A stretch of 64,000 bases of DNA, from assembly GCF_002797735.1 (NCBI RefSeq), contig NZ_PGFG01000001.1, positions 2,770,001 to 2,834,000 on the forward strand, read 5' to 3'. This DNA comes from Thermoflavifilum aggregans (GTDB taxonomy: Bacteria; Bacteroidota; Bacteroidia; Chitinophagales; Chitinophagaceae). Shown in pieces: positions 8,979 to 16,868 of the stretch. The translations under genes were made by a program, and so were the position numbers. Numbering within the stretch: position 1 is the first letter of the stretch; each line of letters begins with the position of its first letter. The notes beneath the pieces were generated by a model. The model saw only the letters and a list, made by a program, of their open reading frames with translations, did no database searches and was not told the origin of the DNA.

Positions 8979-10532
8979 TTAATGTGCACCGGCAGGCAGC
9001 ATACCACCTCCGCGATTGAATTTCTGCAAATACAGCAAAGGAATCATCACCAGGAAAAAAATGCCTACTAACCAGAAAACATCAGCATATGACAGCAAGG
9101 CTGTTTGCTGCATCAGCTGACCATCTATAGCCTGATAAGCCATATGGCTTGCTGTCTGGGCATCATAGCCTCTGGCCTGAAATCCATGCATCAGCATGCC
9201 ATAGCGTTCAATAAAGAAATTGTTGTAGGGGTTCACGTTTTCAATTAGCCTGTTTCGGTGAAAGGCTATTCTACGACTTAGAAATGTGGTAATAAGCGCA
9301 ATACCGAACGATCCACCCAACTGACGGGCCATGTTGTTCAAACCTGTTCCCTGGCCAATATCCTTACCCCGCAATTCCTGCACAGCCAATGTGGTAATAG
9401 GTACAAACAACAAACTCATACCAATTCCTCGAATGATCAAAGGCCAGAAGAAATCAGCAGTACCAGAAACCCGTGTGGTATAGTGCACCATTTGCATACA
9501 GAAAATAAAAAAGATTAGGAATCCGGCTGAAGCCATTACCTGTGCCGGAAATCCCTTTCTTAGCATGGTTCCCACCCACGGCATCATGAAAATCGTAGCC
9601 AGTCCGCCTGGCAAAAGCAACAAACCGGTTTGTTCAGCCGTAAATCCTAAAATATTCTGACACAGCACCGGAAACACAAATACCGATCCATACAACCCCA
9701 AACCCAGAATGAAAGAAGTGAACATTCCAATCGTAAAACTGCGATAACGCAATATCCGGAAATCTATCACCGGATCAGCAGCTTGTATTTCACGCCAGAT
9801 AAAGAGAACACCGCTAACTACTGAAATAAACGTAAGCACAACAATAAATGTGGAAGCAAACCAGTCTTCTCTCTCTCCTTTTTCCAACACGGTTTGCAGA
9901 CATCCTACGGATATAGCCAGCAACACAATGCCCCACCAATCTACCGGCTTATTTTTACCTCTTGCAGCTGTAGGCCGAATAAACGTCACCACCAGAAAGG
10001 TGGCCAGAGCTCCCACTGGAATGTTCACATAAAAAATCCAGGGCCATGAAAAATGATCATTGATATAACCACCGATGGTTGGTCCTACCGTGGGACCCAC
10101 CACAGCACCCAGCCCAAACAAAGCCGTGGCGAGCCCGATTTCTTCCGGAGGCCAGGCTTCCAGCAGAATGGCCTGAGCCGTAGATAGCAAACCGCCTCCT
10201 GCCAAACCCTGAATGATGCGGAAAACAATCAGTTCATTCAGGCTCGTGGCATGTCCGCAGAAAAACGATGCAAGAGTGAATACGACAATGGAAAACAAAA
10301 AATAATTCTTTCGTCCGAAACGCTCGCCCAGCCAGCCTGACATGGGCAGAATCACCACATTCGATATGGCATAGGCCGTTACTACCCAGCCTACTTCATC
10401 GAGTGTAGCACCCAGGTTGCCCATGATGTCGGGCAATGATACATTCACAATGGTGGTATCAATCAGCTCCAACAAGGAAGCCATGATCACCGTAATCGTT
10501 ACAATCCATTTGCGAATTCCCTTTTCTGCCAT
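8979..10532 (-). CDS. DHA2 family (EmrB/QacA-type) MFS drug exporter, copy 2
   Basis: The 517-residue inner-membrane protein has 14 predicted helices and the DHA2 signatures: LIDTTIVNVSLP (motif D1), GWLGERFGRKNYF (motif A) and a motif C glycine/proline segment GAVVGPTVGPTIGGY. It would drive proton-coupled export through the EmrA-like and TolC-like partners encoded upstream. It is highly similar to the preceding gene over its full length, which indicates a tandem duplication. The gap between the two is only 15 bases. It is the last gene of the tetR efflux operon. Confidence 0.93.
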   Translation of the reverse strand: MAEKGIRKWIVTITVIMASLLELIDTTIVNVSLPDIMGNLGATLDEVGWVVTAYAISNVVILPMSGWLGERFGRKNYFLFSIVVFTLASFFCGHATSLNELIVFRIIQGLAGGGLLSTAQAILLEAWPPEEIGLATALFGLGAVVGPTVGPTIGGYINDHFSWPWIFYVNIPVGALATFLVVTFIRPTAARGKNKPVDWWGIVLLAISVGCLQTVLEKGEREDWFASTFIVVLTFISVVSGVLFIWREIQAADPVIDFRILRYRSFTIGMFTSFILGLGLYGSVFVFPVLCQNILGFTAEQTGLLLLPGGLATIFMMPWVGTMLRKGFPAQVMASAGFLIFFIFCMQMVHYTTRVSGTADFFWPLIIRGIGMSLLFVPITTLAVQELRGKDIGQGTGLNNMARQLGGSFGIALITTFLSRRIAFHRNRLIENVNPYNNFFIERYGMLMHGFQARGYDAQTASHMAYQAIDGQLMQQTALLSYADVFWLVGIFFLVMIPLLYLQKFNRGGGMLPAGAH

Positions 10533-10547
10533 ACTTTTTTCATTTTT

Positions 10548-12107
10548 TTATTCCATAACCAAATGGCCTCCTTCGGCCGTTTGCCCACGATTGAATTTCT
10601 GAAAATACAACAGTGGAATAATGCACAGAAAGAATACACCTACGATCCAGAACACATCAGCATAGGTCAGCAGTGAAGCCTGTTTCATCAGCATTCCATC
10701 CATGGCCTGATAGGCCATTTGTTTGGCCTGCAGAAAATCATATCCTCTGCTCATAAATCCATGCCACAGCATGTTGAATCTTTCTGTGAAATTGGGGTTA
10801 TAGGGTTTGATATGATTGATAAGCACATCCCTGTGATAGGCCAGCCGCCGGTCCACAAAAGTGGTAATCAGGGCAATCCCAAATGAGCCACCCAGTTGCC
10901 TGCCCATATTGTTCAAACCAGTTCCCTGCCCAATGTCTTTTCCCCGCAGATCCTGCACAGCCAGGGTAGTAATAGGTACGAACAACATACCCATGCCCAA
11001 TCCGCGAATGATAAGCGGCCAGAAAAAATCTTCATTGCCCACCTGCGCGGTGGTACGTTTTTGCATCATCATACAAAAAATGAAAAACACAATCATACCT
11101 ACGGTAGAAATAAACTGGGCCGGAACGCGATTCTTGAGCATGCTGCCAACAGCCGGCATCATGAAAATAGTGGCAATACCACCCGGTAAAAGCAAAAGAC
11201 CGGTTTGTTCTGCTGTGAATCCCAGTATGTTCTGGCAAAGAATAGGAAACACAAACACAGATCCATACAAGCCCAATCCATAGATGAACGACGTGAGCAT
11301 ACCCAGGCTGAAACTGCGAAAACGGAAGATCTTCAGATCCACAATTGGCTCACGGGCAACCATTTCCCGCCAAATAAAAGCCACTGTGCCAACTATGGCC
11401 AGGAAAGTCAATATCTGAATGTAGGTAGTAGCAAACCAGTCTTCACGTTCTCCTTTCTCAAGCACAACCTGCAAGCTGCCCACCGCTATCGACAGAAAGG
11501 CAATACCCCACCAGTCAATGGGGCGGCCCTTGCCAGTAGCCGGCGTACGGCGAACAAATGTTACTGATAAAAAGGTGGCCAAGGTACCCACTGGAATGTT
11601 CACATAAAAAATCCAGGGCCATGAAAAATGATCGGTGATATACCCTCCCAGGGTAGGCCCGATGGTGGGAGCCACTACTGCACCCAAGCCAAAAATAGCC
11701 GTCGCCAGCCCTACTTCTTCGGGAGGCCATGATTCCAGCAAAATAGCCTGCGCCACGGCCATAATTCCCCCGCCAGCAAACCCTTGTATAATTCTGAACA
11801 CAATCAGTTCGTTTAACGAATGTGCATGACCACAGAAGAAAGAAGCTAAAGTGAAAACAATGATAGACGCTGTGAAATAGTTTTTTCTCCCGAAACGCTC
11901 GCCCAGCCAGCCCGACATGGGCAACACAATCACATTGGCTACAGCAAAAGCCGTCACTACCCAGCCCACATCATCCAGAGTAGCTCCCAGGTTACCCATA
12001 ATTTGCGGCAGGGACACATTCACAATGGTGGCGTCAATGAGCTGCAACATCGCTGCCGAAATCACCGTAATGGTGATGATGATTTTTCTGAATCCTCGCT
12101 CTGGCAT
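10548..12107 (-). CDS. DHA2 family (EmrB/QacA-type) MFS drug exporter, copy 1
   Basis: This 519-residue exporter shares nearly the whole sequence pattern of the following gene: LIDATIVNVSLP, GWLGERFGRKNYF and GAVVAPTIGPTLGGY, with 14 predicted helices. The most visible differences are in the last 100 residues and the C-terminal tail. It forms the inner-membrane pump of a three-part system with the HlyD-type adaptor (71 bases upstream) and TolC-like channel. Which substrates the two copies export cannot be told from the sequence. Confidence 0.93.
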   Translation of the reverse strand: MPERGFRKIIITITVISAAMLQLIDATIVNVSLPQIMGNLGATLDDVGWVVTAFAVANVIVLPMSGWLGERFGRKNYFTASIIVFTLASFFCGHAHSLNELIVFRIIQGFAGGGIMAVAQAILLESWPPEEVGLATAIFGLGAVVAPTIGPTLGGYITDHFSWPWIFYVNIPVGTLATFLSVTFVRRTPATGKGRPIDWWGIAFLSIAVGSLQVVLEKGEREDWFATTYIQILTFLAIVGTVAFIWREMVAREPIVDLKIFRFRSFSLGMLTSFIYGLGLYGSVFVFPILCQNILGFTAEQTGLLLLPGGIATIFMMPAVGSMLKNRVPAQFISTVGMIVFFIFCMMMQKRTTAQVGNEDFFWPLIIRGLGMGMLFVPITTLAVQDLRGKDIGQGTGLNNMGRQLGGSFGIALITTFVDRRLAYHRDVLINHIKPYNPNFTERFNMLWHGFMSRGYDFLQAKQMAYQAMDGMLMKQASLLTYADVFWIVGVFFLCIIPLLYFQKFNRGQTAEGGHLVME

Positions 12108-12178
12108 TCATGTCAATTTTAAATCCACCCTTCTGCAGAGGAGGCCTGCCAGACTGCCACTTACCTGTCCTGCAACAG

Positions 12179-13231
12179 CTATGGTTTGATATGCACCCGC
12201 ACAAACACACTCAAGCCGGGCCGCAGGCGCCTGCGCCATTCATCATTCAATTTTGTAAATGCAATCCTCACCGGTACACGTTGCACAACCTTCACAAAAT
12301 TGCCTGTAGCGTTATCAGGCGGCAACAAGGAAAACTTCGCACCCGTGGCCCCGGAAAAACTTTCTACCACGCCTTCAAAAGTGGTATCAGGATAGGCATC
12401 CACATCAATATCCACTTTCTGGCCTACATGAATATCGCCAATCTGGGTTTCCTTGAAATTAGCCGTCACATAAATGCTGGAATCCATCACGATGGAAAAC
12501 AGCGTTTGTCCGGCCTGTACCAGCTGTCCGGGTTGAATATTGCGTTTGGAAACAATGCCTGATACAGGTGCTGTGATAACGGTATAGGATAACTGCAATT
12601 TGGCAAAATCAACCTCTGCACGCTGAATATCGATATTGGAAGCTGTAGCTTTTACCTGTTGTTGTGTAGTGCTTACCTGTTCATGCAAAGCAGCCACTTG
12701 TTTCTGGGCCGCTTCCAGCTCAGCCTCTGCTGCATCGCGTTGTGCCTTCACAGCATCAAACTGAGCCTGGGTGATGGCATGATCATGCAACAGATTCAAG
12801 TAACGATTATAATCCTGCTGCGCTTTCCACAGTTGTACCTTTGCTGCAGCCACACGTGCTTCGGCAGGTTGTACATTGGCTGCAACGCTTTGTACATTTG
12901 ACCGGGAAACATTTACGTTTGCCATAGCGGCTTTCAACGCAGCCTCGGCCTGTTCCAGCTTTACCCGGTAATCCCTGTCATCGAGAATGACAAGCGTATC
13001 GCCGGCATGCACAAACTGGTTATCTGTAAACAAAATGTCTTTTACATAACCGCTTACACGGGCAACGACAGGACTGATATCGCCATCAATCTGGGCATCA
13101 TCAGTAGTCTGATAATGCTGATAATAGATGTACTCCCGAATGCCAAAAACAGCGCCTCCTATCAATACAATTCCCAGAATAACAGGCATGATGAGTTTAC
13201 CAATCGATCGCTTTCCTGTTCTTTTTTCCAT
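12179..13231 (-). CDS. HlyD/EmrA-type membrane fusion protein
   Basis: The 350-residue periplasmic adaptor is anchored by one N-terminal helix (about residues 13-31, LIMPVILGIVLIGGAVFGI). A biotinyl-lipoyl-like half motif with ISPVVARVSGYV follows, then a long coiled-coil hairpin rich in Ala, Gln and Glu (about 85-200), and a return half-motif VITAPVSGIVSKRNIQPGQLV. The C-terminal beta-barrel domain ends the protein. It would bridge the EmrB-like pumps and the TolC-like channel of the same operon. Confidence 0.94.
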   Translation of the reverse strand: MEKRTGKRSIGKLIMPVILGIVLIGGAVFGIREYIYYQHYQTTDDAQIDGDISPVVARVSGYVKDILFTDNQFVHAGDTLVILDDRDYRVKLEQAEAALKAAMANVNVSRSNVQSVAANVQPAEARVAAAKVQLWKAQQDYNRYLNLLHDHAITQAQFDAVKAQRDAAEAELEAAQKQVAALHEQVSTTQQQVKATASNIDIQRAEVDFAKLQLSYTVITAPVSGIVSKRNIQPGQLVQAGQTLFSIVMDSSIYVTANFKETQIGDIHVGQKVDIDVDAYPDTTFEGVVESFSGATGAKFSLLPPDNATGNFVKVVQRVPVRIAFTKLNDEWRRRLRPGLSVFVRVHIKP

Positions 13232-13279
13232 AGGTGATGTACAATTTTACGTCGAATAAATATGTTTATATATTTTCTG

Positions 13280-14617
13280 TTATTGTGATAATGTGCCTGT
13301 GGATGCCAGCAGCTGATAATAGGCCAGCACGGCATCTACCTGCGCCAGTTGCAAATCAATCCTTGCTTTAAACAGCAATGTTTCTGCATCAATGCGATCT
13401 GTGGTGCTGGCCAGCTGATTACGATATTTTGATTCCATCATCCGGTCATTCTCTTCAGCCTGCGCCAATGCTACCTGTAACACTTTGATGCGTTGCATAG
13501 CCAGCTGATAATTCCGGTATTGCTGATAGATTTCTTCTTTGATCTGATCAGTCAGCAACGATTGCTGCAATTCGGTTTCTGTTTTTTGTACTTGTGCTTC
13601 AGCAATGCGATGTGGTGCCGTGTACAGGCTGCTGATATTCCATCCCAGTGTGAGTCCTACGGTTACCGGAGCCAGATAGGTATTTTTTGGCGGAAAGAAA
13701 TCATTGTTCGGATTGATGTAGTATCCGCTCACACCCGCTCCCAGCGTAGGCAGCCGGCTGTCTTTTTCTTTTCTGATCTGCAAATCGTTCAGCTGCAAGC
13801 GATATTGAAATGCCTGCAGATCTTTGCGGTTCTGCAAAGCCATTTGCAGATAGGTTTCCATAGGTTGCAAAGAAAATGCCTCAGGCAAGCTATCCGGCAT
13901 AATTTCCGTTGTATCTGGCAATCCCAGCAAAATATTCAGATTGTAATTCACAATCTTACGGTTGTTTTCAAGATCCAATGCTGTAAGCTGCGCATCGGAA
14001 AGCTGCAGCTGAAAACGAAGCACATCGTTTTGTGTGGCCAACCCTTGCTCTTCAAAATGCCGCGTTTCAATCAATCGTTGCTGAACATCTTCAATATTTT
14101 GTGCCACTACTTTCTGATTGCCTATGATTTTCAGCAAACTTCCATAGGTTTGAATGACTGCATTTGTAATCTGATTGCGATAGTTGGAAGTATCCAGCGA
14201 TGCTATTTTTTCCAGAATTTCGGCTGATTGCCTGGCATATCGCAATTGATTACCTGCAAAAATCGGCTCTTGAATGGATAAAGTACCCAGATAAAGACGT
14301 GATCTACTTGGCAGATGCAGCGTATCCCGGCCAAAGACAAGCTGTTTGGTAGGAATGAAAGCTTCACTCACACCATAACTGATTTTTGCAGAGGGCAACA
14401 TGGCATCTTTTGCCTGCTCATACTGCAACAAAGCCTGTTGCACCCTGGCACGGGAAATCTTTAACTGTTTGCTGTTCTGCAGTCCCAGCTCAATGGCCTG
14501 CTGCATTGAAAGATGAAGCGTATCTTGTGCCGATGCTGTAAAACCCAGATAGATAAACAATACAACAGTAATCCAAACTGCTTTCCATTCAATGAATCGT
14601 ATTCTTTTGCTATACAT
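13280..14617 (-). CDS. TolC family outer-membrane efflux protein
   Basis: The 445-residue protein has an N-terminal signal sequence (ending near TASAQ) and two outer-membrane-efflux-protein repeats rich in long amphipathic helices, one starting LSMQQAIELGLQNSKQLKISRA and a second after residue 240. It forms the outer-membrane exit duct of the tripartite pump encoded downstream. It is 63 bases downstream of tetR, and the gap holds an AT-only inverted repeat. Confidence 0.93.
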   Translation of the reverse strand: MYSKRIRFIEWKAVWITVVLFIYLGFTASAQDTLHLSMQQAIELGLQNSKQLKISRARVQQALLQYEQAKDAMLPSAKISYGVSEAFIPTKQLVFGRDTLHLPSRSRLYLGTLSIQEPIFAGNQLRYARQSAEILEKIASLDTSNYRNQITNAVIQTYGSLLKIIGNQKVVAQNIEDVQQRLIETRHFEEQGLATQNDVLRFQLQLSDAQLTALDLENNRKIVNYNLNILLGLPDTTEIMPDSLPEAFSLQPMETYLQMALQNRKDLQAFQYRLQLNDLQIRKEKDSRLPTLGAGVSGYYINPNNDFFPPKNTYLAPVTVGLTLGWNISSLYTAPHRIAEAQVQKTETELQQSLLTDQIKEEIYQQYRNYQLAMQRIKVLQVALAQAEENDRMMESKYRNQLASTTDRIDAETLLFKARIDLQLAQVDAVLAYYQLLASTGTLSQ

Positions 14618-14641
14618 ATGTTCTACTTCTTTCTGAATCAG

Positions 14642-14658
14642 ATAAAATCAAATTTTAT
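14642..14658. promoter_or_regulatory. AT-rich perfect inverted repeat between tetR and tolC-like gene
   Basis: ATAAAAT and ATTTTAT flank a 3-base CAA spacer. It lies 25 bases upstream of the tolC-like start. It could be an operator or a weak intra-operon attenuator. No separate promoter is clear here. Confidence 0.3.
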
Positions 14659-14680
14659 TTTGCACCTGCAATCGGTTATA

Positions 14681-15298
14681 TTATTCCATCTCACAGGTCA
14701 GATAAGTAAGAATAAGTTTTTTTAGATGTTTTTTGACCCTGCTTTTTATTCGCATGCTGTATTCATCAAAACTGATTTCCGGAATATGCATAAGCTCGCA
14801 ATAAAAAGATTTGGAAAGAGTTACCTGCGAAATAGTACCTATGATGGTAGCTACTGTAAGTTCAATATCTACTTTCCGGAATATCTTTTTCCGCTGGCCT
14901 TCTTCGATGATTTTTTTGATGATTTCCAGATTTTGTTTTTTGATCTCAATCATCTGATCTTTAATCTTTTTTTCAGAAATCATCGAAAGCTGCCGGCTCA
15001 TGATATTGTGAAACCTGTGATGCGTAAGAATACGGTCGACATACAGGTCAATGACTTTTTCAATTTTATGAACAGGATGATCGTCCGGGTTTTTCTTCAA
15101 TGCATCCAGCAAATCACTCGTATATCCTGCACGATATTGGATAAGGGCTTCCAGAAGCTTTTCCTTGGAACCGAAATAATATGATATCATGGCGATATTT
15201 ACACCGGCTCTGTTGGCAATATCGCGCACAGATGTGCCCTCATAACCCTTTTCGGCAAACAGTTCCTCAGCAGCTTCCAGGATTTTTTCTTTCTTCAT
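14681..15298 (-). CDS. TetR/AcrR family repressor of the efflux operon
   Basis: The 205-residue protein has an N-terminal TetR helix-turn-helix (residues about 5-50, with SVRDIANRAGVNIAMISYYF) and a variable helical C-terminal ligand domain. ATG 15298 is preferred over a TTG two codons earlier. It is the first gene of the leftward unit tetR-tolC-emrA-emrB-emrB. Near-palindromic AAACGTT sites cover its promoter, so it most likely represses itself and the whole efflux operon until a drug binds. Confidence 0.92.
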   Translation of the reverse strand: MKKEKILEAAEELFAEKGYEGTSVRDIANRAGVNIAMISYYFGSKEKLLEALIQYRAGYTSDLLDALKKNPDDHPVHKIEKVIDLYVDRILTHHRFHNIMSRQLSMISEKKIKDQMIEIKKQNLEIIKKIIEEGQRKKIFRKVDIELTVATIIGTISQVTLSKSFYCELMHIPEISFDEYSMRIKSRVKKHLKKLILTYLTCEME

Positions 15299-15325
15299 CT
15301 GCAACGCTTATCCTATAAAGCGCCG

Positions 15326-15355
15326 CAAAGTTAAACGAACGTTTGATTTAAACAA
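15326..15355 (-). promoter_or_regulatory. Promoter of the tetR efflux operon
   Basis: On the minus strand TAACTTTG (15326-15333) is a perfect TAnnTTTG -7 element and a TTG (15353-15355) lies 19 bases further upstream as a -33 element. Expected transcription start is near 15320, about 22 bases before the tetR ATG. Confidence 0.6.
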
Positions 15356-15364
15356 ATGTTTGTT
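15336..15364. promoter_or_regulatory. Probable TetR operators (two sites)
   Basis: CGAACGTTTG (15336-15345) and AACAAATGTTTGTT (15351-15364) are near-palindromes built on the same AAACRTTT core. The second is palindromic except for its central two bases. They lie between and over the -7 and -33 elements of the tetR promoter, the ideal position for repression. A third similar site, AACAAACGTTCT, lies at 15413-15424 next to the TPR gene stop. Confidence 0.5.
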
Positions 15365-15429
15365 TGCAGGAATTACAAAAAATTAACATTAACACCCTTG
15401 ATGCATGTTTTTAACAAACGTTCTGAGAT

Positions 15430-16086
15430 TTATCCAGGAATGCGGGTAATGTATTTTTCCATTTCTTTGATTTGCTTCACTAGCTCGGGGGTGGTGGGTC
15501 TCAGATCCTTGGCTTTTTTAAAATACATTTTCACAGCTTTGAAATCGCGCCGGTTCATGGCAATGGCGCTTAATTGCAGATAAGCAGCAGCCGTATTTTC
15601 CTTATCGGGCAAGCCTAGCCTGATGGCTGTCCGCAGGTTGGCATAGGCAGTCTTCAGATCACCTTTCTGATAGGCAATAGCCCCTAACTGAAAATAAGAT
15701 ACTCCTTCATATTCCTTCATGGTCTTGCTCTTCGTCTCCAGGCTTTTTTTAATGTTTTCTTCTGCGCTGGATAAATCCTGATTGACCATGTCCAGATTGG
15801 AACGAATCAGGTAATAAGCCTGGCGCAGGGGTTTAAACAATAAACGCGGAAAGCGAATGGTATTGAGCAGCCGGCGTGCTTCCTCAAATTCACCAGCCTC
15901 TACGGATTCCTGAATCAGCCGCATGGGACCTACCATAAAATGTCCGACCAGCAAAATCAAACCTAGCAAATAGATGATCCACGCAATGAGAATACCGCTG
16001 CTGATGTTTACCCACACACCAATGGCTATTACCACGATGGCAACATACAAACGATACAGGATAAGAAATCTCCAGATTTTTTTCAT
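15430..16086 (-). CDS. Membrane-anchored tetratricopeptide repeat protein
   Basis: The 218-residue product has two N-terminal membrane helices (YRLYVAIVVIAIGVWV and GILIAWIIYLLGLILLVG), then a soluble part with at least three TPR-like helix pairs (for example SYFQLGAIAYQKGDLKTAYANL and AAAYLQLSAIAMNRRDFKAV). Such proteins act as scaffolds, and no specific function can be assigned. The start at ATG 16086 is chosen because the longer frame upstream overlaps the divergent promoter region of marC. Confidence 0.75.
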   Translation of the reverse strand: MKKIWRFLILYRLYVAIVVIAIGVWVNISSGILIAWIIYLLGLILLVGHFMVGPMRLIQESVEAGEFEEARRLLNTIRFPRLLFKPLRQAYYLIRSNLDMVNQDLSSAEENIKKSLETKSKTMKEYEGVSYFQLGAIAYQKGDLKTAYANLRTAIRLGLPDKENTAAAYLQLSAIAMNRRDFKAVKMYFKKAKDLRPTTPELVKQIKEMEKYITRIPG

Positions 16087-16191
16087 GACATGTTCTTTAT
16101 TTTCCTGAAATAGGCTGACAAATTTACGATTTCCGTGCCCATAGAAATCAGCCGGAAAACCTGGATATTTGAAATGCAAAATCAGATACGG

Positions 16192-16758
16192 ATGCTTCAT
16201 ATCAAAGACATCGTTACTATTACTTTCACTTTGTTTGCTGTGATTGATATATTGGGTTCCATTCCGGTATTGATTGCATTGAAAGAAAAATTGGGACGCA
16301 TCCAGCCCGTGCGGGCCACTCTGGCTTCCGGGCTGCTGATGATTTTATTTCTGCTGGTAGGTGAACCTTTTCTGGCACTGATGGGTGTAGACATTCATTC
16401 CTTTGCTGTGGCCGGTTCGGTGGTGATTTTTATTTTAGGACTGGAAATGGTGTTGGGCGTGGAGTTTTTCAAAAGTGAAAAAAGTACGGAAGCCGGTGAG
16501 CTGGTGCCCATCGCCTTCCCACTGATTGCGGGTTCGGGCACATTGACCACCATCATGTCGTTGAAAGCCAATTTCAATTTTTATGATATCCTGGTTGGTA
16601 TTTTAATTAACCTGATTGTGATTTATGTCGTACTGCGCTCTTTGCATTATATCGAGCGTATGCTGGGTGAAGCCGGTCTGCTGGTTGTTCGGAAATTTTT
16701 TGGTGTGATCCTGATTGCCATTGCGGTAAAAATATTCAAAACCAATCTGGGTATCTGA
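16192..16758 (+). CDS. MarC family integral membrane protein
   Basis: The 188-residue protein has six predicted membrane helices and the MarC signature near the N-terminus (TLFAVIDILGSIPVLIAL) plus IAFPLIAGSGTLTTIM in the middle. The family was once associated with multiple antibiotic resistance, but the function is unknown. ATG 16192 gives the family-typical start. ATG 16174 is a possible alternative. Confidence 0.88.
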   Translation: MLHIKDIVTITFTLFAVIDILGSIPVLIALKEKLGRIQPVRATLASGLLMILFLLVGEPFLALMGVDIHSFAVAGSVVIFILGLEMVLGVEFFKSEKSTEAGELVPIAFPLIAGSGTLTTIMSLKANFNFYDILVGILINLIVIYVVLRSLHYIERMLGEAGLLVVRKFFGVILIAIAVKIFKTNLGI

Positions 16759-16781
16759 TCTGCTGAGTAGGGAAGAATTGC

Positions 16782-16789
16782 TAATTTTG
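16782..16789 (+). promoter_or_regulatory. Bacteroidota -7 element for tRNA-Arg
   Basis: TAATTTTG matches TAnnTTTG and ends 7 bases before the first base of the tRNA. Confidence 0.5.
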
Positions 16790-16796
16790 CCGGGCT

Positions 16797-16868
16797 GGCC
16801 CCGTAGTACAATGGATAGTACATGAGTCTCCGGAACTCAGGATCCGCGTTCGATTCGCGGCGGGGTCA
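16797..16868 (+). tRNA. tRNA-Arg, anticodon CCG
   Basis: The 72-base cloverleaf folds by eye. The acceptor GGCCCCG pairs with CGGGGTC (16861-16867, one G-U pair) before discriminator A 16868. The D arm contains AATGGAT. The anticodon stem TGAGT/ACTCA encloses loop CTCCGGA, giving anticodon CCG for codon CGG. The T stem CCGCG/CGCGG has loop TTCGATT. The terminal CCA is not encoded. The last three bases overlap the stop codon of maeB on the opposite strand. Confidence 0.96.

Noticed and set aside
16797-16868. tRNA gene as a possible integration site for a mobile element
   Set aside because: No integrase, direct repeat of the tRNA 3' end or atypical gene content follows; the next gene is core metabolism (maeB).
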